In this document: piece by piece, positions 17,610 through 25,559 of the stretch
Layout of the letters: each line of letters opens with the position of its first letter
How positions within the stretch are numbered: the stretch's first letter is position 1
Origin: Rhizobium sp. N324
Lineage (GTDB): Bacteria; Pseudomonadota; Alphaproteobacteria; Rhizobiales; Rhizobiaceae
DNA: 64,000 nucleotides
Reading direction: 5' to 3'
Assembly: GCF_001664485.1 (NCBI RefSeq)
Contig: NZ_CP013635.1
Span: forward strand, 558,001-622,000
Notes under the pieces: model-generated
What the model saw: the letters and a program-made list of their open reading frames with translations, nothing else
Told to the model about the DNA's origin: nothing
The model's database searches: none
Position numbers and translations under genes: made by a program

Positions 17610-18662
17610 TCAGGCCCAGATGTCACCTGGGGTGAAACCTTCGGTGAAGGGATCGTCATTGTCGAGGACCAGGGTATTCAGGCCTGAGATCCAGCTGGTG
17701 CCGGTCAGCGTCGGGACAACGGCGGATTGGTCGCCGATCCTGGCTTCCTCGACCAGCCTGCCGGTATAGATATTGCCGAGAATCCCCTGATGCCGGAAGT
17801 CCTGATGGAGCGGTAATTCGCCCTTCGCATGCAGAACGGCCATCTTCGCGCAGGTGCCGGTGCCGCAGGGGCAGCGATCGAGCGCACCCGTCCAGGTGGC
17901 TGGCTCGTCCCAGGAAAGATCGCCTGTCGCCATCGTCACCGTGTTCTTCCAATCGGCGTTCGGATCGTCCGTCGGTCCCGACAGCTGTGAGATCGTGATG
18001 CCGACGCCCGGATAATGCGGATGGGCAACCGGCAATTGTTCGATGGCGGCCTGGCGGATCATCGCGGAAACGCGCGCGATCTCCCGCCCGTGTGCCGGGA
18101 TTAGTTGAAGGCCTTTGAACTGCCTGACATCGGCAATGACATAGAACATCCCGCCCCATCCGACATCGACTTTCACCTTTCCAAGATGCGGCACATCGAT
18201 GACGGCATCGAGATGGGCGGCAAATGCCGGGACGTTCTTGAAGGTCACGTTCTTGACCTTGCCGTTGCTGCATTCCGCCTTGACGCGGATCAGGCCGGCA
18301 GGCGCCTCGAGCACCAGCTCGGTGACCGGCTCTTTCATCGGAAGCATGCCCATTTCCAAAAGCACCGTCACCACCGAAATGGTATTGCCGCCGGACATCA
18401 TCGGATATTCGACCTGCTCGAGGATGATATAGCCGGCATCGGCTTCCGGGTGACAGGGCGGCACGATGATGTTGCAGCAATAGGCGGGATAGCCGCGCGG
18501 CTCGCGCAGCATCAGCTTGCGCAGCTGGTCGTCGTTGCTCTCCAGCCATTTCATCTTCTCATAGACGGAATTGCCGGGAATATGCGGAATGCCACCCGTG
18601 ACCACGCGCATCGGGGTGCCCGCATGGGTGTCGACTGCGTGAATCGTTCTTTTGAATCCCAT
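17610..18662 (-). CDS. Proline racemase / hydroxyproline epimerase family protein (Ser/Cys type)
   Basis: 350 residues from the ATG at 18662, which has GGAGGAG seven bases upstream. The family uses two thiols on opposite faces of the substrate alpha-carbon. Here the first position is Ser90 (YPMMSGGNT, where racemases have Cys) and the second is Cys266 (CPCGTGTCA). Family members with Ser/Cys or Cys/Thr pairs act on hydroxyprolines rather than proline, so 3- or 4-hydroxyproline epimerisation or dehydration is the best guess. The divergent Ldh2-family reductase and the nearby GntR gene support imino-acid catabolism. A 12-bp palindrome 80 bases upstream is a likely operator. Confidence 0.82.
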   Translation of the reverse strand: MGFKRTIHAVDTHAGTPMRVVTGGIPHIPGNSVYEKMKWLESNDDQLRKLMLREPRGYPAYCCNIIVPPCHPEADAGYIILEQVEYPMMSGGNTISVVTVLLEMGMLPMKEPVTELVLEAPAGLIRVKAECSNGKVKNVTFKNVPAFAAHLDAVIDVPHLGKVKVDVGWGGMFYVIADVRQFKGLQLIPAHGREIARVSAMIRQAAIEQLPVAHPHYPGVGITISQLSGPTDDPNADWKNTVTMATGDLSWDEPATWTGALDRCPCGTGTCAKMAVLHAKGELPLHQDFRHQGILGNIYTGRLVEEARIGDQSAVVPTLTGTSWISGLNTLVLDNDDPFTEGFTPGDIWA

Positions 18663-18742
18663 AGTTTCTCCTCCACTGTGCCGTTTGCGAAACTGCCGTC
18701 TCCGTCGGACCACAGCCCACATGTCGGCCCTTGCTTTGTAAT

Positions 18743-18754
18743 ATCGTATACGAT
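18743..18754. promoter_or_regulatory. GntR-type operator, perfect palindrome ATCGTATACGAT
   Basis: A perfect 12-bp palindrome in the divergent region between the proline-racemase-family gene and the Ldh2-family gene. Nearly the same sequence (ATCGTAGACGAT) occurs at 20703 in front of the GntR gene itself. GntR/FCD regulators commonly bind such GTATAC-centred palindromes, so this is probably the operator of the regulator at 19979-20656. Confidence 0.7.
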
Positions 18755-18948
18755 CTCTTTTATTCAAAGTCACAGCGCTGTCAATCACCAAAGTCATGTT
18801 TATTGACACAGATGTACATTTTCCCTTTCGGCGTCTCGGCGCTGTTGCTAAGGAATTCCATGGGCCGGAAGTTATCGGCCGAGAAACGGGCCGTGTCGGA
18901 TGCTTCAAAGCATCGGCAGTCGAGGAAACACAGGGACGGAGATTTCAG

Positions 18949-19950
18949 ATGTCGGATGAGGTCGTGCTCAATCAGGCGGAAGCCGAGGCCCTGGCAATGC
19001 GGGCCTGCCTGGCAGCCGGCGCAACGGAAGCCACCGCCCGATCCCTCGTGGACGCCACCTTGTCCGCCGCGCTCTACGGACCTTCGACACTCGGCTTTCC
19101 GCATATGGTCGATTACCTCGACAGCTTTCGCGAGGGCCGCATCAACTGCAATCCCTCGCCGGCATGCGAGCGTCCCTATCCCGCCTTCTTCGTCGCGGAT
19201 GCCGATCGGGGCATCGCCCAGCTCGGTCTCGATCGCGTCTTCGACGATCTCGTCGCGGCCACGCGCAATTTCGGGGTCGCCGTCTTTACGCAGAGGAACA
19301 GCTATACGGCGGGGGAACTGGGCTATTATGTGCGCAGGCTTGCCGGCGAAGGAATCGTCGGCATCGCCGCGACCAACGCCAATGCCATGGTGGTTGCGAA
19401 GGCCGGCGGCCCAGCCGTTTACAGCACGAACCCGATGGCCTTCGGCTTTCCGCTGGGAGAAGGATCGCTGCCTCTCATCATCGACCAGGCTTCCAGCGCC
19501 ACCGCTTATGTCAATATCGTCGCAGCCGCAGCCGAGGGGCGCGCCATCCCGGCCGGATGGGCCGTCGACGAAGCGGGTAACGACACCCAGGATGCGGCAA
19601 GAGCGCTTGGCGGAGCGCTGCTTCCTTTCGGCGGACGCAAGGGCGCCAATGTGGCGCTGATGGTGGAAATGCTGTCGGCGGGCCTCTCCGGCGGCCCGTG
19701 GTCACTGGACACGCCGTCTTTCAGAGAAGGGAACGACAGCCCTGCCGTGGGATTGACCGTCGTGGCGATGATGCCGGGGCGCAGCGGTGATAGTCTTGTT
19801 GAACGCGCACGACGGCAGGCTGACCGCCTTCAGGAACACGGCGTATTCGTGCCCGGTGTCGACGGCATCGAATATCCCCGATCGCCGTCGCAAGGATTGA
19901 AACTGCCGCGCGCAGTCTTCGAGGCCATCGTGAAGATCGCGGGCGCCTGA
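18949..19950 (+). CDS. Ldh2/malate dehydrogenase-family reductase, probably for a cyclic imino acid
   Basis: 333 residues from the ATG at 18949, with GGAG eight bases upstream. The fold is shown by VGIAATNANAMVVAKAGG and YSTNPMAFGFP, matching NAD(P)-binding features of the Ldh2 family, which includes pyrroline-2-carboxylate and piperideine-2-carboxylate reductases. Two usually conserved histidine sites look changed: the SHG motif reads PSTLG and the NSxH motif reads NSYTAG. It may be a divergent subgroup. Being divergent from the proline-racemase-family enzyme under a shared palindrome suggests it reduces the product of that enzyme. Confidence 0.78.
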   Translation: MSDEVVLNQAEAEALAMRACLAAGATEATARSLVDATLSAALYGPSTLGFPHMVDYLDSFREGRINCNPSPACERPYPAFFVADADRGIAQLGLDRVFDDLVAATRNFGVAVFTQRNSYTAGELGYYVRRLAGEGIVGIAATNANAMVVAKAGGPAVYSTNPMAFGFPLGEGSLPLIIDQASSATAYVNIVAAAAEGRAIPAGWAVDEAGNDTQDAARALGGALLPFGGRKGANVALMVEMLSAGLSGGPWSLDTPSFREGNDSPAVGLTVVAMMPGRSGDSLVERARRQADRLQEHGVFVPGVDGIEYPRSPSQGLKLPRAVFEAIVKIAGA

Positions 19951-19978
19951 CAGCCCGGCATCGATTGGGGAAGGCCGC

Positions 19979-20656
19979 TCATCCAGGCTTTTTTGCCGGA
20001 AGATGTTCGAGGAGCGATCGGCAGGCGCTCATGATGTGCGCATAGACGAGGCTTGCCGCTTTTTCCTCATCCCGCTTCCGGCACGCTTCGATGATTTGCC
20101 GATGCTCGCGATCGGCCGTCTCCTGGCCATGCGACAGCGTCAGTTGCACCCGGAGATATCGCTCCAGCCGGTCGTTCACCGAACGGATCGTGTTGACGAG
20201 GAATGGCCGCTCAGCGTCCTCGTAAAGACAGCTATGGAAGCGCCAGTTCAATTCCGACCAGCGCGCCACATCCGTTTCCTTGGCGAAGGCGTCGCAATAG
20301 GCCAGAGCCGTTTCAAAGGTCTTTTCGGTCATGTGCGGGATCGAGAGCTTGATGGCGTTCGATTCCAGAATCGCCCTAACCTCGAAGATCTGGGCGATCT
20401 CCGGCTCCGAGACGCTGGTGACGGTCGCGCCCTTGTTCCGGTGGAATTCCACCAGGCCTTCGGCCTCCAGACGTTTCAGCGCCTCCCGGACAGGGATCTT
20501 GCTGACATTGAACAGCCGCGCCACATCGTCCTGCCGGATCGGCTCGCCTTCATCAAGCGAGCCGTCCGCGATCGAATCCCGGATGAATTTCAAGATCACG
20601 TCCGAGGCCGTGGGCGCCTTTCCGAGATTGGTCACCTGAGCGGTGTTGAAAGGCAT
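19979..20656 (-). CDS. GntR family regulator (FCD type)
   Basis: 225 residues. A winged helix-turn-helix occupies about 15-80 (DDVARLFNVSKIPVREALKRLEAEGLV is its classic core) and an all-helical FCD ligand domain fills the rest, with the metal-site histidines visible in RFHSCLYE and in DREHRQII. It converges on the Ldh2-family gene. A palindrome 47 bases upstream of its start matches the one between the two catabolic genes, so it probably represses them and itself until the imino acid is present. Confidence 0.88.
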   Translation of the reverse strand: MPFNTAQVTNLGKAPTASDVILKFIRDSIADGSLDEGEPIRQDDVARLFNVSKIPVREALKRLEAEGLVEFHRNKGATVTSVSEPEIAQIFEVRAILESNAIKLSIPHMTEKTFETALAYCDAFAKETDVARWSELNWRFHSCLYEDAERPFLVNTIRSVNDRLERYLRVQLTLSHGQETADREHRQIIEACRKRDEEKAASLVYAHIMSACRSLLEHLPAKKPG

Positions 20657-20702
20657 TCCCGGAGCTCCTCGTTTCGCACCCGACGCATATCCCCATTGGG
20701 AT

Positions 20703-20714
20703 ATCGTAGACGAT
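20703..20714. promoter_or_regulatory. GntR-type operator, ATCGTAGACGAT
   Basis: An imperfect copy of the 18743 palindrome (one central base differs) 47 bases upstream of the GntR start. It is flanked by GGGAT and ATCCC, which extend the symmetry. It is a likely autoregulatory site. Confidence 0.6.
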
Positions 20715-20741
20715 CCCGATGCTCAAGGCCGATCGGCGCTT

Positions 20742-20921
20742 TCACGCCACGGCCTGCGCTCCAGTGATTTCCACCAGCGAGCCGCACATGAAAGCCGCTT
20801 CATCAGATGCCAGGAAGGCAACGAGCGCCGCCACCTCCTCCGGCCTGCCGATCCGGCCATAGGGAACGAGTTTGTCGAGATCGGCGATCGTCCGACCGAC
20901 GTCGGCTTCGAACATCGGGAC
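20742..20921 (-). pseudogene. Remnant of a short-chain dehydrogenase (C-terminal end only)
   Basis: Translating the minus strand from about 20921 to the stop at 20742-20744 gives a C-terminal SDR tail: PMFEADVGRT, then the hallmark YGRIGRPEEVAALVAFLAS and the final strand-forming CGSLVEITG. The Rossmann glycine motif and the catalytic YxxxK are absent; upstream sequence in the same frame is not SDR-like and reaches a stop near 21024. About 58 codons of a roughly 250-codon gene survive, so this is a decayed gene next to the GntR regulator. Confidence 0.75.
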
Positions 20922-21095
20922 GTTCCTCTTTTTCTGTGCGCGAAGCGTGCGATCCCACTCGTCGCCTCTAGCCGATTCTACTGTTTTCTTGTTGGCTGCG
21001 TGTCGACAAAATCAAGCGGAAAAATTACATTGCTGGCACGCTACGCGAGAACTACACGACGCGCTGGGACCGCTGCGGGCTGCGGAGTAACAGTG

Positions 21096-21878
21096 ATGAT
21101 CAACAGCATTGGATTCGTCGGCACCGGCGCGATCACCGAAGCGATGGTTCGCGGGCTTCTGGCCGCACCGGCCTATGCCTCCGAGATCCACGTTTCGCCG
21201 CGGAGCGCGCACATTGCCGCCACGCTGGCAGCCGAATTCGCCTCCGTCAGGATTGCCGGGGACAACCAAACTGTCGTCGATCGCAGCGATATGGTCTTCC
21301 TGGCGATAAGGCCGCAGATCGCCGAGGAAGTCGTGCGCACGCTGTCGTTCAGGACCGGCCAGACGGTGGTCAGCCTTGTCGCGGCCACGGAGCGCCAGGC
21401 CCTGCTCGATTGGATTGGCGCCGATATCGATCTCGTCCAGGCCATTCCCCTGCCCTTCGTCGCACAGCGGCAAGGCGTCACTGCCATCTATCCCGCCAAT
21501 GCCACCATCGCGGCGCTGTTCGACACGCTTGGAACGGCCGTCCAGTGTCAGTCGAGGAAGGAATACGATCTCCTCGCAGCCGCAAGCGCTGTCATGTCGA
21601 CTTATTTCGGCGTCATGGAGTCGATCACCGGCTGGCTGGAAAAAAGCGGCCTTGAAAGGGCAAAGGGCCAAGCCTACATCGCCCCGCTTTTTGCAAGCCT
21701 GGCGCAGAAAGCCAACAGCCCCGGCACCGAGCCGTTCAGCGCGCTGAGCCGCGAATTCGCCACCAAGGGCGGACTGAACGAGCAGGTCCTTTCGGAATTC
21801 GACAAGCAAGGCGGTCTTGACGCACTCAACGGCGCCCTCGATGGCGTGCTTGCCCGCATCGAGGGCCGCAGGAGCTGA
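21096..21878 (+). CDS. ProC-like pyrroline-5-carboxylate reductase family protein
   Basis: 260 residues starting at the ATG at 21096, with GGAG upstream. The N-terminal Rossmann motif IGFVGTGAITEAMVRGLL, the RSDMVFLAIRPQ segment and the C-terminal helical region with FATKGGLNEQ are the signatures of P5C reductase. The family's usual TAGGT-like motif reads TKGGLNEQ. Length is near the norm (about 270). The gene lies close to imino-acid genes, so it may reduce a pyrroline-carboxylate in catabolism instead of serving proline synthesis. Confidence 0.8.
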   Translation: MINSIGFVGTGAITEAMVRGLLAAPAYASEIHVSPRSAHIAATLAAEFASVRIAGDNQTVVDRSDMVFLAIRPQIAEEVVRTLSFRTGQTVVSLVAATERQALLDWIGADIDLVQAIPLPFVAQRQGVTAIYPANATIAALFDTLGTAVQCQSRKEYDLLAAASAVMSTYFGVMESITGWLEKSGLERAKGQAYIAPLFASLAQKANSPGTEPFSALSREFATKGGLNEQVLSEFDKQGGLDALNGALDGVLARIEGRRS

Positions 21879-21883
21879 GGCGC

Positions 21884-22336
21884 ATGGCATCGGCACGGAT
21901 GCGAACAGCTCTCGGCGCCGTCCTTGCAGCCGCCTCGGCCCTTCTCGGCGGAAGCGTCTTGGCACATGCCGAGGCGGCAAAACCACCGGCCGCTTCCACC
22001 GTCATTCTCTCGCTCTCACCACGGACCGTTCGTTGGGCCACCGTCTACAAGGTTCCCGACCCCGCCGGTCATGATCCCTATTACCATGTCGAGGTGATCG
22101 AGAAGGAGCGGCATACGCCGCCGTGGCAGTTCAAACGGCTTGCCGCACATATCGTCGTCACGTCAGAGGCTTTGGAGAGGAGCCTTCTCGAACAGAAAGC
22201 AAAGACCTATTTTTACAAGGACATCGAGTTCCGGATCGCCTACCAGGCCTGGCGTGAACTATCTCAGGCGCAAAGGGACGCCGTGGTTTGCCGCACGGCA
22301 ATTCTCGAATGCATCGGCAAATCGGATTCGATGTGA
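21884..22336 (+). CDS. Secreted hypothetical protein (150 aa)
   Basis: It begins five bases after the ProC-like stop and has a GGAGCTGAGG-type ribosome-binding site within the end of that gene, so the two are probably co-transcribed. A signal peptide covers about residues 1-31 (LGAVLAAASALLGGSVLAHA). The mature part has paired aromatic residues (DPYYHVEVIEK, KTYFYKDIEF) and two cysteines near the end. I do not recognise a named family or function. Confidence 0.6.
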   Translation: MASARMRTALGAVLAAASALLGGSVLAHAEAAKPPAASTVILSLSPRTVRWATVYKVPDPAGHDPYYHVEVIEKERHTPPWQFKRLAAHIVVTSEALERSLLEQKAKTYFYKDIEFRIAYQAWRELSQAQRDAVVCRTAILECIGKSDSM

Positions 22337-22342
22337 CGTGCT

Positions 22343-22891
22343 TTAGAAGGTCGGCGGCGTGCAGGCGCTGATGACTTCGCAAGGCACCGGTCCGACGCAG
22401 CGGAACCGGTGCGGTCGCCGGCTTTCGAAATAATAGGCATCCCCCGGCCCGAGGATACGCCGCTCGTCATCGACGGTCACCTCAAGCCTTCCCGACAGCA
22501 CGATCCCGCCCTCCTCCCCCTCGTGAACGAGCGGAATCTTTCCGGTGTCGGCGCCCGGCTGGTAACATTCCTTCAGTATTTGCAGGCTGCGCCCGAACAG
22601 GTTTTCCCCGACCTGCCTGTAGGAGATGGCGCCCTTGCCGATCTCCACCAACTCCTCCGCCGCATAGAAGGCTTTCCGCGGACGCTCGGGTTCAAAGGCG
22701 AAGAACTCCGCCAGACCGATCGGGATACCGTCCAGAATCCGCTTCAGGGCCCCGACCGAGGGGTTGGAGGCGTTCGATTCGATCAGCGAAATCGTCGAGT
22801 TGGGCACACCGGTGCGCTTGGCGAGTTCGCGCTGGGAAAGCTTATGGGCGATGCGTAGATGGCGAAGGCGGCTGCCGATATCGACTGACAT
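22343..22891 (-). CDS. XRE-cupin transcriptional regulator (PuuR-like)
   Basis: 182 residues: an N-terminal helix-turn-helix of the Cro/C1 type (about 6-60, LSQRELAKRTGVPNSTISLIE) and a C-terminal cupin domain (about 105-180, with HEGEEGGIVLSGRLEV and the YYFESRRPHRF motif). Proteins of this build control amine and amino-acid degradation genes and usually bind a pathway metabolite in the cupin. It is divergent from the transaminase at 23034 with 142 bases between, so that gene is the likely target. Confidence 0.85.
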   Translation of the reverse strand: MSVDIGSRLRHLRIAHKLSQRELAKRTGVPNSTISLIESNASNPSVGALKRILDGIPIGLAEFFAFEPERPRKAFYAAEELVEIGKGAISYRQVGENLFGRSLQILKECYQPGADTGKIPLVHEGEEGGIVLSGRLEVTVDDERRILGPGDAYYFESRRPHRFRCVGPVPCEVISACTPPTF

Positions 22892-23033
22892 GATGCGGTC
22901 CGTTTGTGTTGTTCAGAATATCGAAAAACATATCGGCTCATCCATTCAGTTTCAATGACTTGCACCGCAGAAGAAAAAGACTTGTTTGACAGGGAGAAAT
23001 TGCCATTCTCGCCGCCAACCATAGGAGGCCAGC

Positions 23034-24368
23034 ATGGACCAGATCAGCAAACCGAACGCGCCCGTACTCGAAAATTTCTGGATGCCGTTCACCGCCAACC
23101 GGCAGTTCAAGGCCACGCCGCGCCTCCTGGCCGCCGCGGAGGGCATGTATTACACCGATGTCGACGGAAACCGGGTGCTTGACGGCACCGCCGGGCTCTG
23201 GTGCTGCAATGCCGGCCATGGCCGCAGGAGGATCGCCCAGGCGGTCGAGCGGCAGCTTTCGACCTTGGATTATGCCCCGACCTTCCAGATGGGCCATCCG
23301 ATCGCCTTCGACTTCGCCGCGAAGCTGGCCGCGAACGCGCCGGGCGGGCCCGACGCCAAGCTCGACCGGGTCTTCTTCACCGGGTCGGGCTCGGAATCGG
23401 TCGATACGGCGCTGAAGATCGCCATCGCCTATCAGCGTGCGATCGGCCAGGGCACCCGCACGCGCATCATCGGCCGTGAAAAGGGTTATCACGGCGTCGG
23501 CTTCGGCGGCATTTCCGTCGGCGGCCTTGTCAACAACCGGCGGGTCTTCCCTCAGATACCGGCCGATCACATGCGCCATACGCTCGACGTCGAGCGCAAT
23601 GCCTTTTCGAAGGGCCTTCCCGCCCACGGCGTGGAACTGGCCGACGACCTGGAACGCCTCGTACAGCTGCATGGCGCCGAAACCATTGCCGCCGTCATCG
23701 TCGAACCGATGTCGGGGTCGGCGGGCGTGGTCCTGCCGCCGAAGGGCTATCTGGAAAAACTGCGCGCCACCGCCGACAAGCACGGCATCCTGCTGATCTT
23801 CGACGAGGTCATCACCGGCTTCGGCCGCCTCGGCACGCCTTTCGCAGTCGATTATTTCGGCGTCGTGCCCGATCTCGTCACCACGGCAAAGGGGCTGACC
23901 AACGGCGCGATCCCCATGGGCGCGGTCTTTGCCAGCCGCAAGGTCTATGACGGCCTGATGGTCGGCCCGGAAAATGCGATCGAACTCTTCCACGGCTATA
24001 CCTATTCCGGCCATCCGGTCGCCTGCGCCGCCGGGCTCGCCACCCTCGAAATCTACGAGGAGGAAGGGCTGCTGACCCGCGCAGCCGAGCTGGCCGACCA
24101 CTGGCAGCAGGCCCTGCATTCGCTGAAAGACCTGCCCAATGTCGTCGACATCCGCAACCTCGGCCTGGTCGGCGCGGTGGAACTGGCGCCCCGTAATGGC
24201 GCACCGGGAACCCGCGCCTACGACGTCTTCGTCGACTGCTTCAACAAGGGCCTGCTGATCCGCGTGACCGGCGACATCATCGCGCTCTCGCCGCCGCTCA
24301 TTGTCGAGAAGGGCCAGATCGACACGATCGTCTCGATGATCGCCGACGCGCTGAAGCGCGCCGCATAG
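23034..24368 (+). CDS. Class III aminotransferase, omega-amino acid:pyruvate type
   Basis: 444 residues, the usual length for this class. The PLP enzyme transfers the amino group of a beta- or omega-amino acid (such as beta-alanine) or amine to pyruvate. Visible are LDGTAGLWCCNAGH at the start, the FFTGSGSESVDTALK phosphate-binding motif, KGYHGVGFGGISVGG, IFDEVITGFGR and the PLP lysine in TTAKGLTNGAIPMG. The tryptophan and cysteines of AGLWCCNAGH match beta-alanine:pyruvate transaminases. AGGAGG lies just upstream of the ATG. It is divergent from the XRE-cupin gene. Confidence 0.88.
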   Translation: MDQISKPNAPVLENFWMPFTANRQFKATPRLLAAAEGMYYTDVDGNRVLDGTAGLWCCNAGHGRRRIAQAVERQLSTLDYAPTFQMGHPIAFDFAAKLAANAPGGPDAKLDRVFFTGSGSESVDTALKIAIAYQRAIGQGTRTRIIGREKGYHGVGFGGISVGGLVNNRRVFPQIPADHMRHTLDVERNAFSKGLPAHGVELADDLERLVQLHGAETIAAVIVEPMSGSAGVVLPPKGYLEKLRATADKHGILLIFDEVITGFGRLGTPFAVDYFGVVPDLVTTAKGLTNGAIPMGAVFASRKVYDGLMVGPENAIELFHGYTYSGHPVACAAGLATLEIYEEEGLLTRAAELADHWQQALHSLKDLPNVVDIRNLGLVGAVELAPRNGAPGTRAYDVFVDCFNKGLLIRVTGDIIALSPPLIVEKGQIDTIVSMIADALKRAA

Positions 24369-24474
24369 ACCTGTCGACGGGAAGTATCGACGCGACGACC
24401 TCGGGCGGCGGCACACGCCCGAGGGACGGAAGACTGGATCATGCCAGGCACTCAAGGTCGAACGTAAAGATTTA

Positions 24475-24504
24475 TTAACCCCGAGACCCCAGAGTCGGGG
24501 TTAA
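24475..24504. promoter_or_regulatory. 10-bp inverted repeat upstream of the LuxR solo
   Basis: TTAACCCCGA and TCGGGGTTAA are exact inverted copies separated by 10 bases, 30 bases before the LuxR-family start. It could be the regulator's own binding site or a bidirectional terminator for the transaminase gene that ends at 24368. The lack of a T-run and the closeness to the regulator favour an operator. Confidence 0.55.
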
Positions 24505-24533
24505 TCGTTAACCAGCCGCGATTCGGGGGACCG

Positions 24534-25253
24534 ATGGGGTGCGCCTCAATTGAAAGCCTTTGCCATTTCAGGGATCTTTCCGAGGTTCCCGCTCACCGGC
24601 AATTGCGCAACAGCGATCTGCTGGAACAATTGAGGAAGGCCGTCGATTTCCGTTATATCGCCGTCGGCGGACTGGATCTCGAAGGATATCGGATAGGGCG
24701 GGGCCGCTCCATCGACACCGATATGCCTCCCGCCTATATCGACACCTATTTCGGAGAAAAGCTCGGCCTGTCCGATCCGCTTGTCGTTCAGTCGCTCGAA
24801 CGGTCGACGCCGCTGACGGAAGAAGAAGCCTTCGATATCCTGGCGCCGACCCAACGCCTCCGATATTTGCTGCGATCCTATGAGATCGGGCGGCGAATAC
24901 AGATTCCGCTATCGAGGAACGGCATTATCTACGGAGGGGTCTGCTTCACGCGAGAAAAGCCGTTCACCGCAAGCGAACAGGAACTGCTTGTCTTCTTTGC
25001 CGAGCCGTTGCATCGGGCGATCACCAAGCCGCTGATGGACCGTTTTGCCGCCGGCGTCCTTCGCCTGACCAGCGGCGAACTCCGCTGCCTCGAACTCGCG
25101 GGTAAGGGGCTCACCAGCGAGGAAATTTCCGGTGCGTCGGACTATCAAACGGAAACCATCAACAGCTATCTGAAGAGCGCGACGAAGAAGCTGGGGGCGG
25201 CCAATCGCGCCCATGCGATTGCCGAAGCGATCCGCCGGCAACTCATTAGCTGA
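24534..25253 (+). CDS. LuxR-family regulator without a LuxI partner (solo)
   Basis: 239 residues with an N-terminal autoinducer-type domain and a C-terminal LuxR helix-turn-helix (about 178-235, LTSGELRCLELAGKGLTSEEIS, with ETINSYLKSATKKLG as recognition helix). In the ligand domain the Asp-Pro pair is kept (GLSDPLV), but the two conserved tryptophans of acyl-homoserine-lactone receptors appear to be Tyr and a non-aromatic residue (PPAYIDTYF, STPLTEE). It may therefore bind a different ligand or none. A GGGGGA stretch precedes the ATG and a good terminator follows. The chemoreceptor downstream is a possible target. Confidence 0.85.
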   Translation: MGCASIESLCHFRDLSEVPAHRQLRNSDLLEQLRKAVDFRYIAVGGLDLEGYRIGRGRSIDTDMPPAYIDTYFGEKLGLSDPLVVQSLERSTPLTEEEAFDILAPTQRLRYLLRSYEIGRRIQIPLSRNGIIYGGVCFTREKPFTASEQELLVFFAEPLHRAITKPLMDRFAAGVLRLTSGELRCLELAGKGLTSEEISGASDYQTETINSYLKSATKKLGAANRAHAIAEAIRRQLIS

Positions 25254-25277
25254 CTTTTCGGACGTCCGAATTATGAC

Positions 25278-25303
25278 ACGGCTCCGAAAACGGGCCGTTT
25301 TTT
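25278..25303 (+). terminator. Rho-independent terminator of the LuxR solo gene
   Basis: ACGGCTC and GGGCCGT pair in a 7-bp stem (one G-T pair) around a 7-base loop and run straight into six T residues, 24 bases after the stop codon. This is the clearest intrinsic terminator in the window. Confidence 0.75.
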
Positions 25304-25440
25304 GCCGTTCGAGTGCAGGTGAAAATCAGATTGCTCGAAATTCCATCGTGCAAAAAGCGCAAAAAGTATCCAGATAACGAAGCTATTTGACGAAATGCAT
25401 TTCCTGGCTCGGCTTGGTTAACCGCAATTAAACCAACTAT

Positions 25441-25452
25441 CCCAAATTTGGG
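25441..25452. promoter_or_regulatory. Perfect palindrome CCCAAATTTGGG upstream of the chemoreceptor
   Basis: A 12-bp perfect palindrome 108 bases before the globin-coupled receptor start. C-rich/G-rich palindromes with an A/T centre occur as LuxR-type binding sites in rhizobia, and a LuxR-type gene lies directly upstream. The assignment is inference. Confidence 0.45.
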
Positions 25453-25559
25453 GTCATCAATCAGGCGGGTGGACGCCGGTTCCGACATGATGGCGGGTTT
25501 CGATGTGATTGAGGCACGTGCCCAATTACGGTTTCAGCCAGTCTTCGTCGAGGTCGGGA

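Noticed and set aside
22900..22945. Two ATATCG copies upstream of the transaminase as a possible regulator site
   Set aside because: Short direct repeats without symmetry, and similar words occur by chance in this sequence.
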